A DNA stretch of 7,450 bases from Pseudomonadota bacterium (lineage in GTDB: Bacteria; Pseudomonadota; Alphaproteobacteria; Rhizobiales; Devosiaceae), in assembly GCA_023390785.1 (NCBI GenBank), contig JAEWCE010000226.1, forward strand, positions 1-7,450, written 5' to 3'. Shown in pieces: positions 1 to 5,362 of the stretch. The notes below the pieces were generated by a model that searched no databases, was not told where the DNA came from, and saw nothing but the letters and a program-made list of their open reading frames with translations. Made by a program: the position numbers and the translations under genes. The stretch's first letter is position 1; the number at the start of each line of letters is the position of its first letter.

Positions 1-899
1 CGCCCCCGCCGCAGAACAACGGCTCGAGCAACCCGCCGCCGGCGCCCCCGCCCCAGCAGAACAACACCGCGGTGATCTTCCAGATCGGCGTCAACATCGT
101 CATCCGGAACCCGGAGCAGGAGCGGGACCGCTACTACGATCCGCGCGAGGACGAGATCTACTACGAGGATCTCGGCCGCGGCCGTACCCGCGAGACCGTC
201 ACCCGTCCCAACGGCACCAAGATCGTGACGATCCGCAGCCGCCACGGCGACGTCCTGCAGCGCAGCAAGATCCTGCCCAACGGCCGCGAGATTCTGCTCT
301 CGACCTATGATCCGAAGGATAGCGATCTCGATAGCTGGCGCGATCCGGGCGACGACCTGCCACCGCTGCACCTGACCATCCCGGCCAGCGACTACATCCT
401 CGACGCCCGCAGCGCCGATGATGAGGAGGTCACCGACTTCCTCGACCAGCCGCCGGTGGAGCGGGTGCGCCGCATCTACACCATCGACGAGGTCAAGCGT
501 TCCGCCCGCCTGCGCGACAGCGTCCGTCGCCTCGAGGTTGGAGGCCTCACCTTCGACACCGGCAAGGCGACGATTGCCCGCAGCCAGGTCGGGGCGTTGA
601 GCAAGGTGGCCGATGCCATGCAGAAGCTGCTCGACCGCAACCCCGGTGAGGTGTTCCTGATCGAAGGCCACACCGACGCCGTCGGCTCGGACATCTCCAA
701 CCTGGTGCTGTCCGACCAGCGCGCCGCGACGGTCGCCCGCATCCTGACCGACTTCTACGATATCCCGCCGGAAAACCTGGTCACCCAGGGCTATGGCGAG
801 CGTTATCTGCGGGTGAAGACGGAGGCCGCCGAGCCGCTCAACCGGCGCGTGACGATCAAGCGCATCACGCCGCTCGTCACCTACACCGCCCAGCGCTGA
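1..899 (+). CDS. OmpA-family envelope protein, C-terminal part (5' end outside window)
   Basis: The reading frame is open from the left edge (first full codon at position 3) to TGA at 897-899, so this is the 3' part of a longer gene. The GTG at 72 is an in-frame internal valine, not a start. Order seen: a Pro/Gln/Asn-rich linker with PPPQNN and PPPQQNN units (about 3-65); a charged region of about 150 residues with repeated 'PNG' turns and no family I recognise; then an OmpA C-terminal domain (about 530-880). That domain has the EGHTDAVG motif (Asp codon 675-677), LSDQRA (Arg codon 720-722), the GYGE turn and the closing NRRV. In this family the Asp and Arg bind the diaminopimelate of peptidoglycan, so the protein probably anchors the envelope to the cell wall from the periplasm. 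The Pro-rich linker resembles long OmpA-like proteins of Hyphomicrobiales. Signal peptide and N-terminal domain are outside the window. The family call is firm; the specific role is unknown. Confidence 0.93.
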   Translation, partial: PPPQNNGSSNPPPAPPPQQNNTAVIFQIGVNIVIRNPEQERDRYYDPREDEIYYEDLGRGRTRETVTRPNGTKIVTIRSRHGDVLQRSKILPNGREILLSTYDPKDSDLDSWRDPGDDLPPLHLTIPASDYILDARSADDEEVTDFLDQPPVERVRRIYTIDEVKRSARLRDSVRRLEVGGLTFDTGKATIARSQVGALSKVADAMQKLLDRNPGEVFLIEGHTDAVGSDISNLVLSDQRAATVARILTDFYDIPPENLVTQGYGERYLRVKTEAAEPLNRRVTIKRITPLVTYTAQR

Positions 900-923
900 G
901 CCATCCCACGCACAAACAAGCTG

Positions 924-950
924 AGGGCCGGAGTTTACTCCGGCCCTTTT
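924..950 (+). terminator. Rho-independent terminator between convergent genes
   Basis: A perfect inverted repeat pairs GGGCCGGAG (925-933) with CTCCGGCCC (938-946) around a 4-nt TTTA loop. A924-T947 extends the stem to 10 bp, and TTTT follows at 947-950. It starts 25 nt after the OmpA-family stop codon and is correctly oriented to end that transcript. On the minus strand the same hairpin covers the last three codons and the stop of the ArsR-family gene. The sequence after it on that strand has only an interrupted T tract (TTGTTTGTG), so it may end both transcripts but should work better for the plus strand. Confidence 0.88.
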
Positions 951-1261
951 GCTTTGCCCGGCGGCGGCGCCAGCATTTCCAGTTTCACCGCATCGAACTG
1001 CCGGAGCCAGCGCATGGCGATGGCATTGATCGGCACCGGGTTGAGGAAATGCAGTTTCTCGCGGCCGCGGCGCTGCGTCAGCACCAGGCTGGCCGTTTCC
1101 AGCGCCAATAGATGCTTGGTCACCGCCTGGCGGCTGATCGGCAGCCCCTGGCACAGCCGCCCCAGCGTCTGCCCGTTGCTGCGACGCAGGCGCTCCAGCA
1201 GGATACGCCTGTACTCATCGGCCAGCGCGGCAAAAACCGCGTCACGCTCGGCCACACTCAT
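935..1261 (-). CDS. ArsR-family winged-helix transcriptional regulator
   Basis: A 108-residue protein, the usual length for ArsR/SmtB regulators. The N-terminal helix (FAALADEYRRILLERL, residues 10-25) matches the family's opening 'ALADptRR.IL..L' pattern. A helix-turn-helix follows with recognition helix about 42-56 (ISRQAVTKHLLALE), then a basic wing about 59-74 (LVLTQRRGREKLHFLN). The classic metal-site ELCVCDL is absent and there is a single cysteine (Cys37), so metal sensing is not supported. It resembles the non-metal 'SRQAVTKHL..LE' branch often found beside small enzymes. The ATG at 1261-1259 has GAGGG at 1272-1268 six nt upstream. It lies 30 nt downstream of the hydrolase gene on the same strand, so the two are probably one operon, and the regulator may control that operon. 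Its TAA stop (937-935) is in the terminator loop. The inducing signal and target site cannot be read from the sequence. Confidence 0.88.
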   Translation of the reverse strand: MSVAERDAVFAALADEYRRILLERLRRSNGQTLGRLCQGLPISRQAVTKHLLALETASLVLTQRRGREKLHFLNPVPINAIAMRWLRQFDAVKLEMLAPPPGKAKGPE

Positions 1262-1291
1262 GCCATGCCCTCACCGCCCCTGCGGCTTAGA

Positions 1292-2203
1292 TCAACCGCC
1301 GAATTGCGCGCGAATAAAGGCAGCGATGTCGTTGTACGCAGCCACCGATTCCGGCACCTCCGGGGCGCCCCAATGGTGCACGTGCCACATGCCGTCATAG
1401 ACCGTGAAGGTCACGTCCACCCCCGCCGCGCGCGCCCGCTCCGCGAACAACCGGCTGTCGTCCAGCATGGTCTCGTCGCCGCCCGCATGGATCAGGAGCG
1501 GCGGGAGCCCGGCCGCATCAGCGAACAGCGGCGACGCCATCGGATCGCGCAGGTCGCGCTGGCCGGCATACCACCGCCCGGCCGCCCCCAGGCGCTCGCG
1601 GCTGATCACCGGGTCGAGCTTGCGCAGCCGCTCATAGGTCGCGCTCGACACCGACAGATCCGTCCAGGGCGAGAGGAGCACCGCGGCCCTGGGCATCCTC
1701 GCGCCGGCCTCGCGCAACGCCAGCAGCATCGACAACGCCAGCCCGCCGCCCGCAGAATCGCCGCCGACGACGATCTGCGCCTCCGGCGTCCCCTGCTCCA
1801 GCAGCCAGCCATAGGCCCTGAGTGCGTCCTTGACGGCGGCCGGGAACGGATGCTCCGGCGCCAGCCGATACTCCGGCGTCAGCACCCGGGCATGCGCGGC
1901 CCGGCTGAGATAGGCGGCCATCTTGCGATGCGTGCGGGGCGAGCCGGCATTGTAGCCGCCGCCATGCAGCAGCAGGAACACCCGCGACTTGTCGACCAGC
2001 GGCATTTCCATCCACTCGGCCTTGATGCCGCCGGCATCCACCGGGTGGAACCTGGCCCCCTTGGGCAGCACGTCGAGGCGGGATTGGGCCTCCCAGTCGC
2101 GTCGCTTCAGCTCCACCGGCTTGCCGCCGGGAAACTGCTTTTCCTCCAGGCGCCTGTTGGCAAACATCTCCTGAATGCGCGCCCGCGCCTCCGGACTGAC
2201 CAT
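1292..2203 (-). CDS. Alpha/beta hydrolase, hormone-sensitive-lipase type esterase
   Basis: A 303-residue alpha/beta hydrolase (alpha/beta hydrolase fold-3, HSL or family IV esterases), typical in length. Visible motifs: the oxyanion-hole HGGG at 80-83; YRLAPEHPFPAA at 112-123; nucleophile Ser150 in GDSAGG (148-153); probable catalytic Asp243 in GGDETMLDD; and probable catalytic His274 in GMWHVHH. The full triad is present, so an active carboxylesterase on small or medium acyl esters is expected. No signal peptide is seen, so it is probably cytoplasmic. The natural substrate is unknown. Start choice: ATG at 2203 has GGGGGAG (2214-2208) just upstream and gives the family's usual 'M.SPEAR' opening. 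An in-frame ATG at 2230 would add nine residues and has GAGG eight nt upstream, but it overlaps the -10 of the best promoter candidate. It is the first gene of a probable operon with the ArsR-family regulator. Confidence 0.93.
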   Translation of the reverse strand: MVSPEARARIQEMFANRRLEEKQFPGGKPVELKRRDWEAQSRLDVLPKGARFHPVDAGGIKAEWMEMPLVDKSRVFLLLHGGGYNAGSPRTHRKMAAYLSRAAHARVLTPEYRLAPEHPFPAAVKDALRAYGWLLEQGTPEAQIVVGGDSAGGGLALSMLLALREAGARMPRAAVLLSPWTDLSVSSATYERLRKLDPVISRERLGAAGRWYAGQRDLRDPMASPLFADAAGLPPLLIHAGGDETMLDDSRLFAERARAAGVDVTFTVYDGMWHVHHWGAPEVPESVAAYNDIAAFIRAQFGG

Positions 2204-2228
2204 CCCGCTCCCCCGTCCCGCGCTTCGC

Positions 2229-2256
2229 ATAGTAGCGGCCTCGCCTGCGGCTGCAA
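2229..2256 (-). promoter_or_regulatory. Candidate promoter of the hydrolase-regulator operon
   Basis: On the minus strand, TTGCAG (2256-2251) and TACTAT (2234-2229) are separated by 16 nt. The -10 also reads GCTACTAT, close to the alphaproteobacterial GCTANAWC pattern. Transcription would begin near 2222, leaving a leader of about 20 nt before the ATG at 2203. This would put the alternative ATG at 2230 inside the promoter, which favours the shorter protein. It is a sequence match only, in a GC-rich background. Confidence 0.35.
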
Positions 2257-2263
2257 CGGATGT

Positions 2264-2291
2264 TTGCCCAACGCCGCCAATGGGCTATGGC
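2264..2291 (+). promoter_or_regulatory. Probable promoter of GT-1 (copy A of a duplicated promoter block)
   Basis: TTGCCC (2264-2269) is the -35 candidate. GCTATGGC (2284-2291) is the -10 candidate and partly matches the alphaproteobacterial housekeeping pattern TTGaCgS-N10-14-GCTANAWC. The larger block, TGTTTGCCC-N11-TGGGCTATGGCTC at 2261-2293, recurs with the same spacing at 3820-3852 before GT-2. The two outer parts are identical, while 5 of the 11 spacer bases differ. That pattern of conserved boxes and drifting spacer is what a promoter would give. Transcription would begin near 2298, about 16 nt before the ATG at 2314. The boxes contain a GCCC-N12-GGGC inverted repeat (2266-2269 and 2282-2285) that could also serve as an operator. 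Confidence 0.55.
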
Positions 2292-2313
2292 TCGCCCATC
2301 GTTCGGAGTGGGC
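2266..2313 (+). repeat. Four alternating GCCCA/TGGGC arms before GT-1
   Basis: GCCCA (2266-2270), TGGGC (2281-2285), GCCCA (2294-2298) and TGGGC (2309-2313) alternate and could pair as 1:2, 2:3 or 3:4. The 3:4 hairpin has GGAG (2305-2308), the ribosome binding site of GT-1, in its 10-nt loop and ends directly at the ATG. If transcription starts near 2298, most of arm 3 would be missing from the RNA, so the arms may matter only as DNA. Arms are just 5 bp in a GC-rich region, so chance is possible. Confidence 0.3.
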
Positions 2314-3807
2314 ATGACAGCAGAGGGCACGATCGGCCGCGGCCGGCGCGAGATCATCGCGCTGCAGCTCCTGGTTGGGCTGTACCTGGTGCTGCGCGTC
2401 TATTTCGATCTGCGCGCCGACCTCGTCAGCGACGAGCCCTATTACTGGATGTGGGGCCAGCATTTGGGCTGGTCCTATTTCGACCATCCGCCGCTGCACG
2501 CCTGGCTGCTCCGGCTGGCGAGCCTCGTCTTCGGCTGGCACCCGATCAGCGTGCGCATCCTCACCTGGTTCACGTTGGCGGGGGTGATGGCGATCTTCTG
2601 GTCCTGGGCGAAACGGCTGTCGCCGGAGACGCCGCAGCTGTGGTTCTGGCGCACCGCCGCGATCTATTTGAGCTCGCCGCTGTTCTTCTGCATCTCTCTG
2701 GTGGCCTACAACGACCACCTGTTGATCTTCCTCTGCCTGCTGGCGGTGCACTGCTTCATCGTCTTCACCGACAAGGTCGAGACTGATCAGCCACGACAGA
2801 CACTCTGGTTGTATCTGGCGGCGGCAGCGCTCGGCATCGTGGTGCTGACCAAATACAACGGCGCCTTTCTCGGACTTGGTTTCCTCGCCGCCTTTCTGCT
2901 GCGACCGAAGCTGCGCGCGCTTCTAAGGACCCCCCATCCCTGGCTCGCTGCGCTACTCGCCATGGCCATGCAGGCGCCGGTGATCTACTGGAATTTGACC
3001 GAAGGCCTCGCCTCGTTCCGCTATCATCTCAACGACCGCTGGACGACCCCCGGCGCCTTCGACTGGCAGCACCCGGTCAATTTCGTGCTGCTGTGCATCC
3101 TGTTCTGGTCGCCCTTCCTGGTGTGGCCGACCATCAGCCTCATCCGTAGCCCCTCGCTCACCCCGGACGAAAGCCGCGCCAAGGTCATCGCGCTCACCGT
3201 CTTTACCGTTTCGAGCCTCAGCTTCCTCGCCATATCCTGTGTGCTCGACGCCTACTTCTACTGGAACATCGTCGCATTCATAGGCCTCATGCCTCTACTG
3301 ACGCGCTTCATGGCCAACCCCATCCATCGCTGGGCGCACTTCATTGTCGGCCTGCTGCTGATCCTGACCTTCGTCTTCAACTTCACCTGGATGCCGTTCG
3401 CCGATTTCGTCGGCCGCCGCGACCGCGGCTCGGCCAGCGATTTCGGCTGGACCGAGATCGGCGAGCACATGCGCGCCGCCATCGCCGCGCAGCCAGCCGA
3501 CCTCGTCGGCGCCACCCGCTACTCCACCACCTCGCAACTCGGTTTCGTGCTCGGCACGACTGATGTAGTGAAACTCTCGGCTGAGCATTCGCAATACGAT
3601 TTCTGGCAGGGCGACGGCAGCCAGTATGCCGGCAAGTCGGCGCTGATCCTCGGCGACGAGCCCGACGGCCTCGGCGGCGGCGAGCGTCTCGCCTGGCTGC
3701 AGCAACACTTCACCACACTGACCACTATCGACGAGTGGAAGACCGTGCGCATGGGCCACCCGATCTACACCTGGCGCATCTTCCGCGGCGAAGGCTACAT
3801 CCCGTGA
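2314..3807 (+). CDS. GT-1: GT39/ArnT-like membrane glycosyltransferase
   Basis: A 497-residue polytopic membrane protein with about 10-12 hydrophobic segments by eye, of the PMT_2/GT39-GT83 group of GT-C enzymes. These transfer a sugar from a polyprenyl-phosphate carrier to an envelope acceptor at the outer face of the inner membrane. The first transmembrane helix (about 14-31) leads to the acidic pair Asp40-Glu41 in DEPYYWMWGQH, followed by SYFDHPP (54-60). Further conserved elements are AYNDH (131-135), LTKYNG (178-183) and PVIYWN...SFRYH (222-238). A soluble, presumably periplasmic tail of about 130 residues starts near the GDRGS-like segment at 370. The ATG at 2314 has GGAG (2305-2308) 5 nt upstream and puts the DE pair at 40-41 exactly as in GT-2 and GT-4. 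The in-frame ATG at 2260 would begin upstream of the promoter and is less likely. Rgt-type galacturonyl or ArnT-type aminoarabinose transfer are family precedents only; donor and acceptor are unknown. Confidence 0.92.
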   Translation: MTAEGTIGRGRREIIALQLLVGLYLVLRVYFDLRADLVSDEPYYWMWGQHLGWSYFDHPPLHAWLLRLASLVFGWHPISVRILTWFTLAGVMAIFWSWAKRLSPETPQLWFWRTAAIYLSSPLFFCISLVAYNDHLLIFLCLLAVHCFIVFTDKVETDQPRQTLWLYLAAAALGIVVLTKYNGAFLGLGFLAAFLLRPKLRALLRTPHPWLAALLAMAMQAPVIYWNLTEGLASFRYHLNDRWTTPGAFDWQHPVNFVLLCILFWSPFLVWPTISLIRSPSLTPDESRAKVIALTVFTVSSLSFLAISCVLDAYFYWNIVAFIGLMPLLTRFMANPIHRWAHFIVGLLLILTFVFNFTWMPFADFVGRRDRGSASDFGWTEIGEHMRAAIAAQPADLVGATRYSTTSQLGFVLGTTDVVKLSAEHSQYDFWQGDGSQYAGKSALILGDEPDGLGGGERLAWLQQHFTTLTTIDEWKTVRMGHPIYTWRIFRGEGYIP

Positions 3808-3822
3808 CCGGCGCCCACTTGT

Positions 3823-3850
3823 TTGCCCGGCGCGTCCGATGGGCTATGGC
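3823..3850 (+). promoter_or_regulatory. Probable promoter of GT-2 (copy B of the duplicated promoter block)
   Basis: The same boxes as before GT-1: TTGCCC (3823-3828) and GCTATGGC (3843-3850) with 13 nt between the 7-nt -35 pattern and the -10. It lies in the 67-nt gap between GT-1 and GT-2. The full block spans 3820-3852 and matches copy A at 28 of 33 positions. Transcription would begin near 3857, 18 nt before the ATG at 3875. This rules against a start at the ATG at 3839, which lies within the block. In copy A the equivalent ATG (2280) is out of frame with its gene, so the similarity is not coding. Confidence 0.55.
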
Positions 3851-3874
3851 TCACTCCGCCAGACGGAACCCGCA

Positions 3875-5362
3875 ATGACCCTCGCCGCCGCAACGCCAGC
3901 GCCCCGACGCGTCCATCCCGCCCTGCCGCTGGCGGCGCTGCTGTTTCTCGCCCTCAGGCTCTATTTCGACCTCAACGCCGATCCGGTCGGAGACGAGGCC
4001 TATTACTGGATGTGGGGCCAGCACCCGGCCTGGTCGTATTTCGACCACCCGCCGCTGCATGCCTGGCTGCTGTTCGTGGTGTCGCACCTGTTCGGCTGGT
4101 CGCGCTTCACCGTGCGGCTGACCACCTGGCTGGCGCTGGTGCTGGTGCTGTGGGTCTTCCGGCAGTGGAGCCGGAAGCTCGCGCCCTCCGATTCCGACAG
4201 CTGGTTCTGGGCGGCGACAGTGCTCTACCTCGCCTCGCCCTTCTATTTCGCCATGACCAGCATCGCCTACAACGACCACCTCGTGGTCGCCTTCGGGCTG
4301 CTCGCCCTCCACGGCTTCACGACTTTCGCCGAGCGCTGGGCCGCCGGCACGGCCAACGCAGCGCGCTGGCTCTACGCCGCGGCCATCGCGCTCGGCCTCG
4401 CCACCCTCAGCAAATACAACGGCGCCGTGATCGGCCTCGGCTTCGCCGCCGCGCTCCTGCTGCGCAAGGATCTGCGCAGCGCCCTGCGCAGCCCGCATCC
4501 GTGGCTCGCCGGCCTGCTCGCCGTCGCCATGCAGGCGCCGGTACTCTATTGGAACCTCACAGAAGGCTTCGCCTCGTTCCGCTTCCACATGCACGACCGC
4601 TGGGGCGATCAGCCCTGGCACTTCGCGCTGCTGCCGCCACTGGCCTTCGTCGTCCTCAATGTGCTGATGCTGTCGCCGTTCCTGCTGTGGCCGCTAGTCA
4701 GGATGCTACGCGGCAAACCCGCCTCGCCATTCGAGAGCCAGCTCAAGACGGTGTCGGTCGCGACGATGACCATCTCGTGTCTCGGCTTTTTCGCCATGAC
4801 CATCGCCATCGGCGGCCATTTCTACTGGAACATCCTTGCCTTCATCGGCATCCTGCCACTGCTGGTGCGCTGGGTCGGAACGCGAGTCCAGTTCTGGCTG
4901 CATGTGCTCTACGGCTTCGTTTGCGCCGGCCTGCTGGTCTTCAACTTCGCCGTGACCCCGGTGGCGCCGCTGGTCAACTACGGCGACCGCGGCAGCTCCA
5001 TCAACATCGACTGGCCAACCGTCGCGGCCCATATGCGCGCCGCGCAGCAGGCGCACCCGGCCGACCTCGTCGCCGGCACGCGCTATTCCACTGCCTCGCA
5101 GATCGGCTTTGCCCTCGGCACCACTGTCGCCGTTCCGATCACCAGGGAGCCCAAGCACGAATACCAGTACTGGATCGACCGCGCCGCGCTGGCCGGGAAA
5201 TCCGCCCTCATCCTCACCGACGAGGACGATGGCTCGCCCGTGCTGCAATACCTCTCGCAGAGCTTTTCCAATCTCACCATGGTCGACGATTTCACCATCA
5301 CGCGCTTCGGCCGCGAGGTCTATCACTGGCGCATCTTCCACGGCGACGACTACAAGCCGTGA
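3875..5362 (+). CDS. GT-2: GT39/ArnT-like membrane glycosyltransferase, paralogue of GT-1
   Basis: A 495-residue polytopic membrane protein that aligns with GT-1 without gaps over at least residues 28-243. Identity is 30/36 over residues 31-66 and 35/47 over 197-243. The same elements fall at the same positions: Asp40-Glu41 in GDEAYYWMWGQH, SYFDHPP (54-60), AYNDH (131-135), LSKYNG (178-183), PVLYWN (222-227) and a soluble tail from about 371. The tail also matches GT-1 (ADLV..TRYST.SQ.GF.LGTT and a closing WRIF.G..Y.P), so the pair looks like a tandem gene duplication. The ATG at 3875 is chosen because it gives the shared DE position and lies after the promoter; the in-frame ATG at 3839 would add 12 residues. 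The ribosome binding site is weak (CGGAA, 3864-3868). The TGA overlaps the GTG start of GT-3, so the two are probably co-translated. Expected to glycosylate an envelope acceptor from a lipid-linked sugar; substrate unknown. Confidence 0.92.
   Translation: MTLAAATPAPRRVHPALPLAALLFLALRLYFDLNADPVGDEAYYWMWGQHPAWSYFDHPPLHAWLLFVVSHLFGWSRFTVRLTTWLALVLVLWVFRQWSRKLAPSDSDSWFWAATVLYLASPFYFAMTSIAYNDHLVVAFGLLALHGFTTFAERWAAGTANAARWLYAAAIALGLATLSKYNGAVIGLGFAAALLLRKDLRSALRSPHPWLAGLLAVAMQAPVLYWNLTEGFASFRFHMHDRWGDQPWHFALLPPLAFVVLNVLMLSPFLLWPLVRMLRGKPASPFESQLKTVSVATMTISCLGFFAMTIAIGGHFYWNILAFIGILPLLVRWVGTRVQFWLHVLYGFVCAGLLVFNFAVTPVAPLVNYGDRGSSINIDWPTVAAHMRAAQQAHPADLVAGTRYSTASQIGFALGTTVAVPITREPKHEYQYWIDRAALAGKSALILTDEDDGSPVLQYLSQSFSNLTMVDDFTITRFGREVYHWRIFHGDDYKP

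Noticed and set aside
1..70. Short direct repeat in the left-edge Pro-rich segment as a mobile or CRISPR-like repeat
   Set aside because: The similar units (CGCAGAACAAC and CAGCAGAACAAC) are in frame and encode a PPPQNN-type linker, so they are a protein repeat.
72..899. Complete 275-residue gene starting at GTG 72
   Set aside because: The frame is open to the left edge and the upstream codons form a typical Pro/Gln/Asn-rich linker. GTG 72 has no ribosome binding site and the protein would lack a signal peptide.
954..1400. Plus-strand frame of 148 codons opposite the regulator
   Set aside because: It runs antisense to a clear ArsR-family protein, is Ser/Arg-rich and low-complexity, and has no supporting motif.
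2260..2313. N-terminal extension of GT-1 from ATG 2260
   Set aside because: It would start upstream of the promoter boxes. The extension is unrelated to the N-termini of GT-2 and GT-4, and ATG 2314 gives the shared Asp40-Glu41 position and has GGAG.
1112..2317. Plus-strand frame of 401 codons opposite the hydrolase
   Set aside because: The translation is Arg/His/Pro-rich without domain motifs, while the minus strand encodes a complete alpha/beta hydrolase with its catalytic triad.
1632..2357. Minus-strand frame of 241 codons overlapping the hydrolase
   Set aside because: It is a frame-shifted shadow of the hydrolase with Gly/Arg/Ala-biased translation, and it crosses both promoter candidates.
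3839..3874. N-terminal extension of GT-2 from ATG 3839
   Set aside because: This ATG is part of the duplicated promoter block. In copy A the same ATG is out of frame with its gene.
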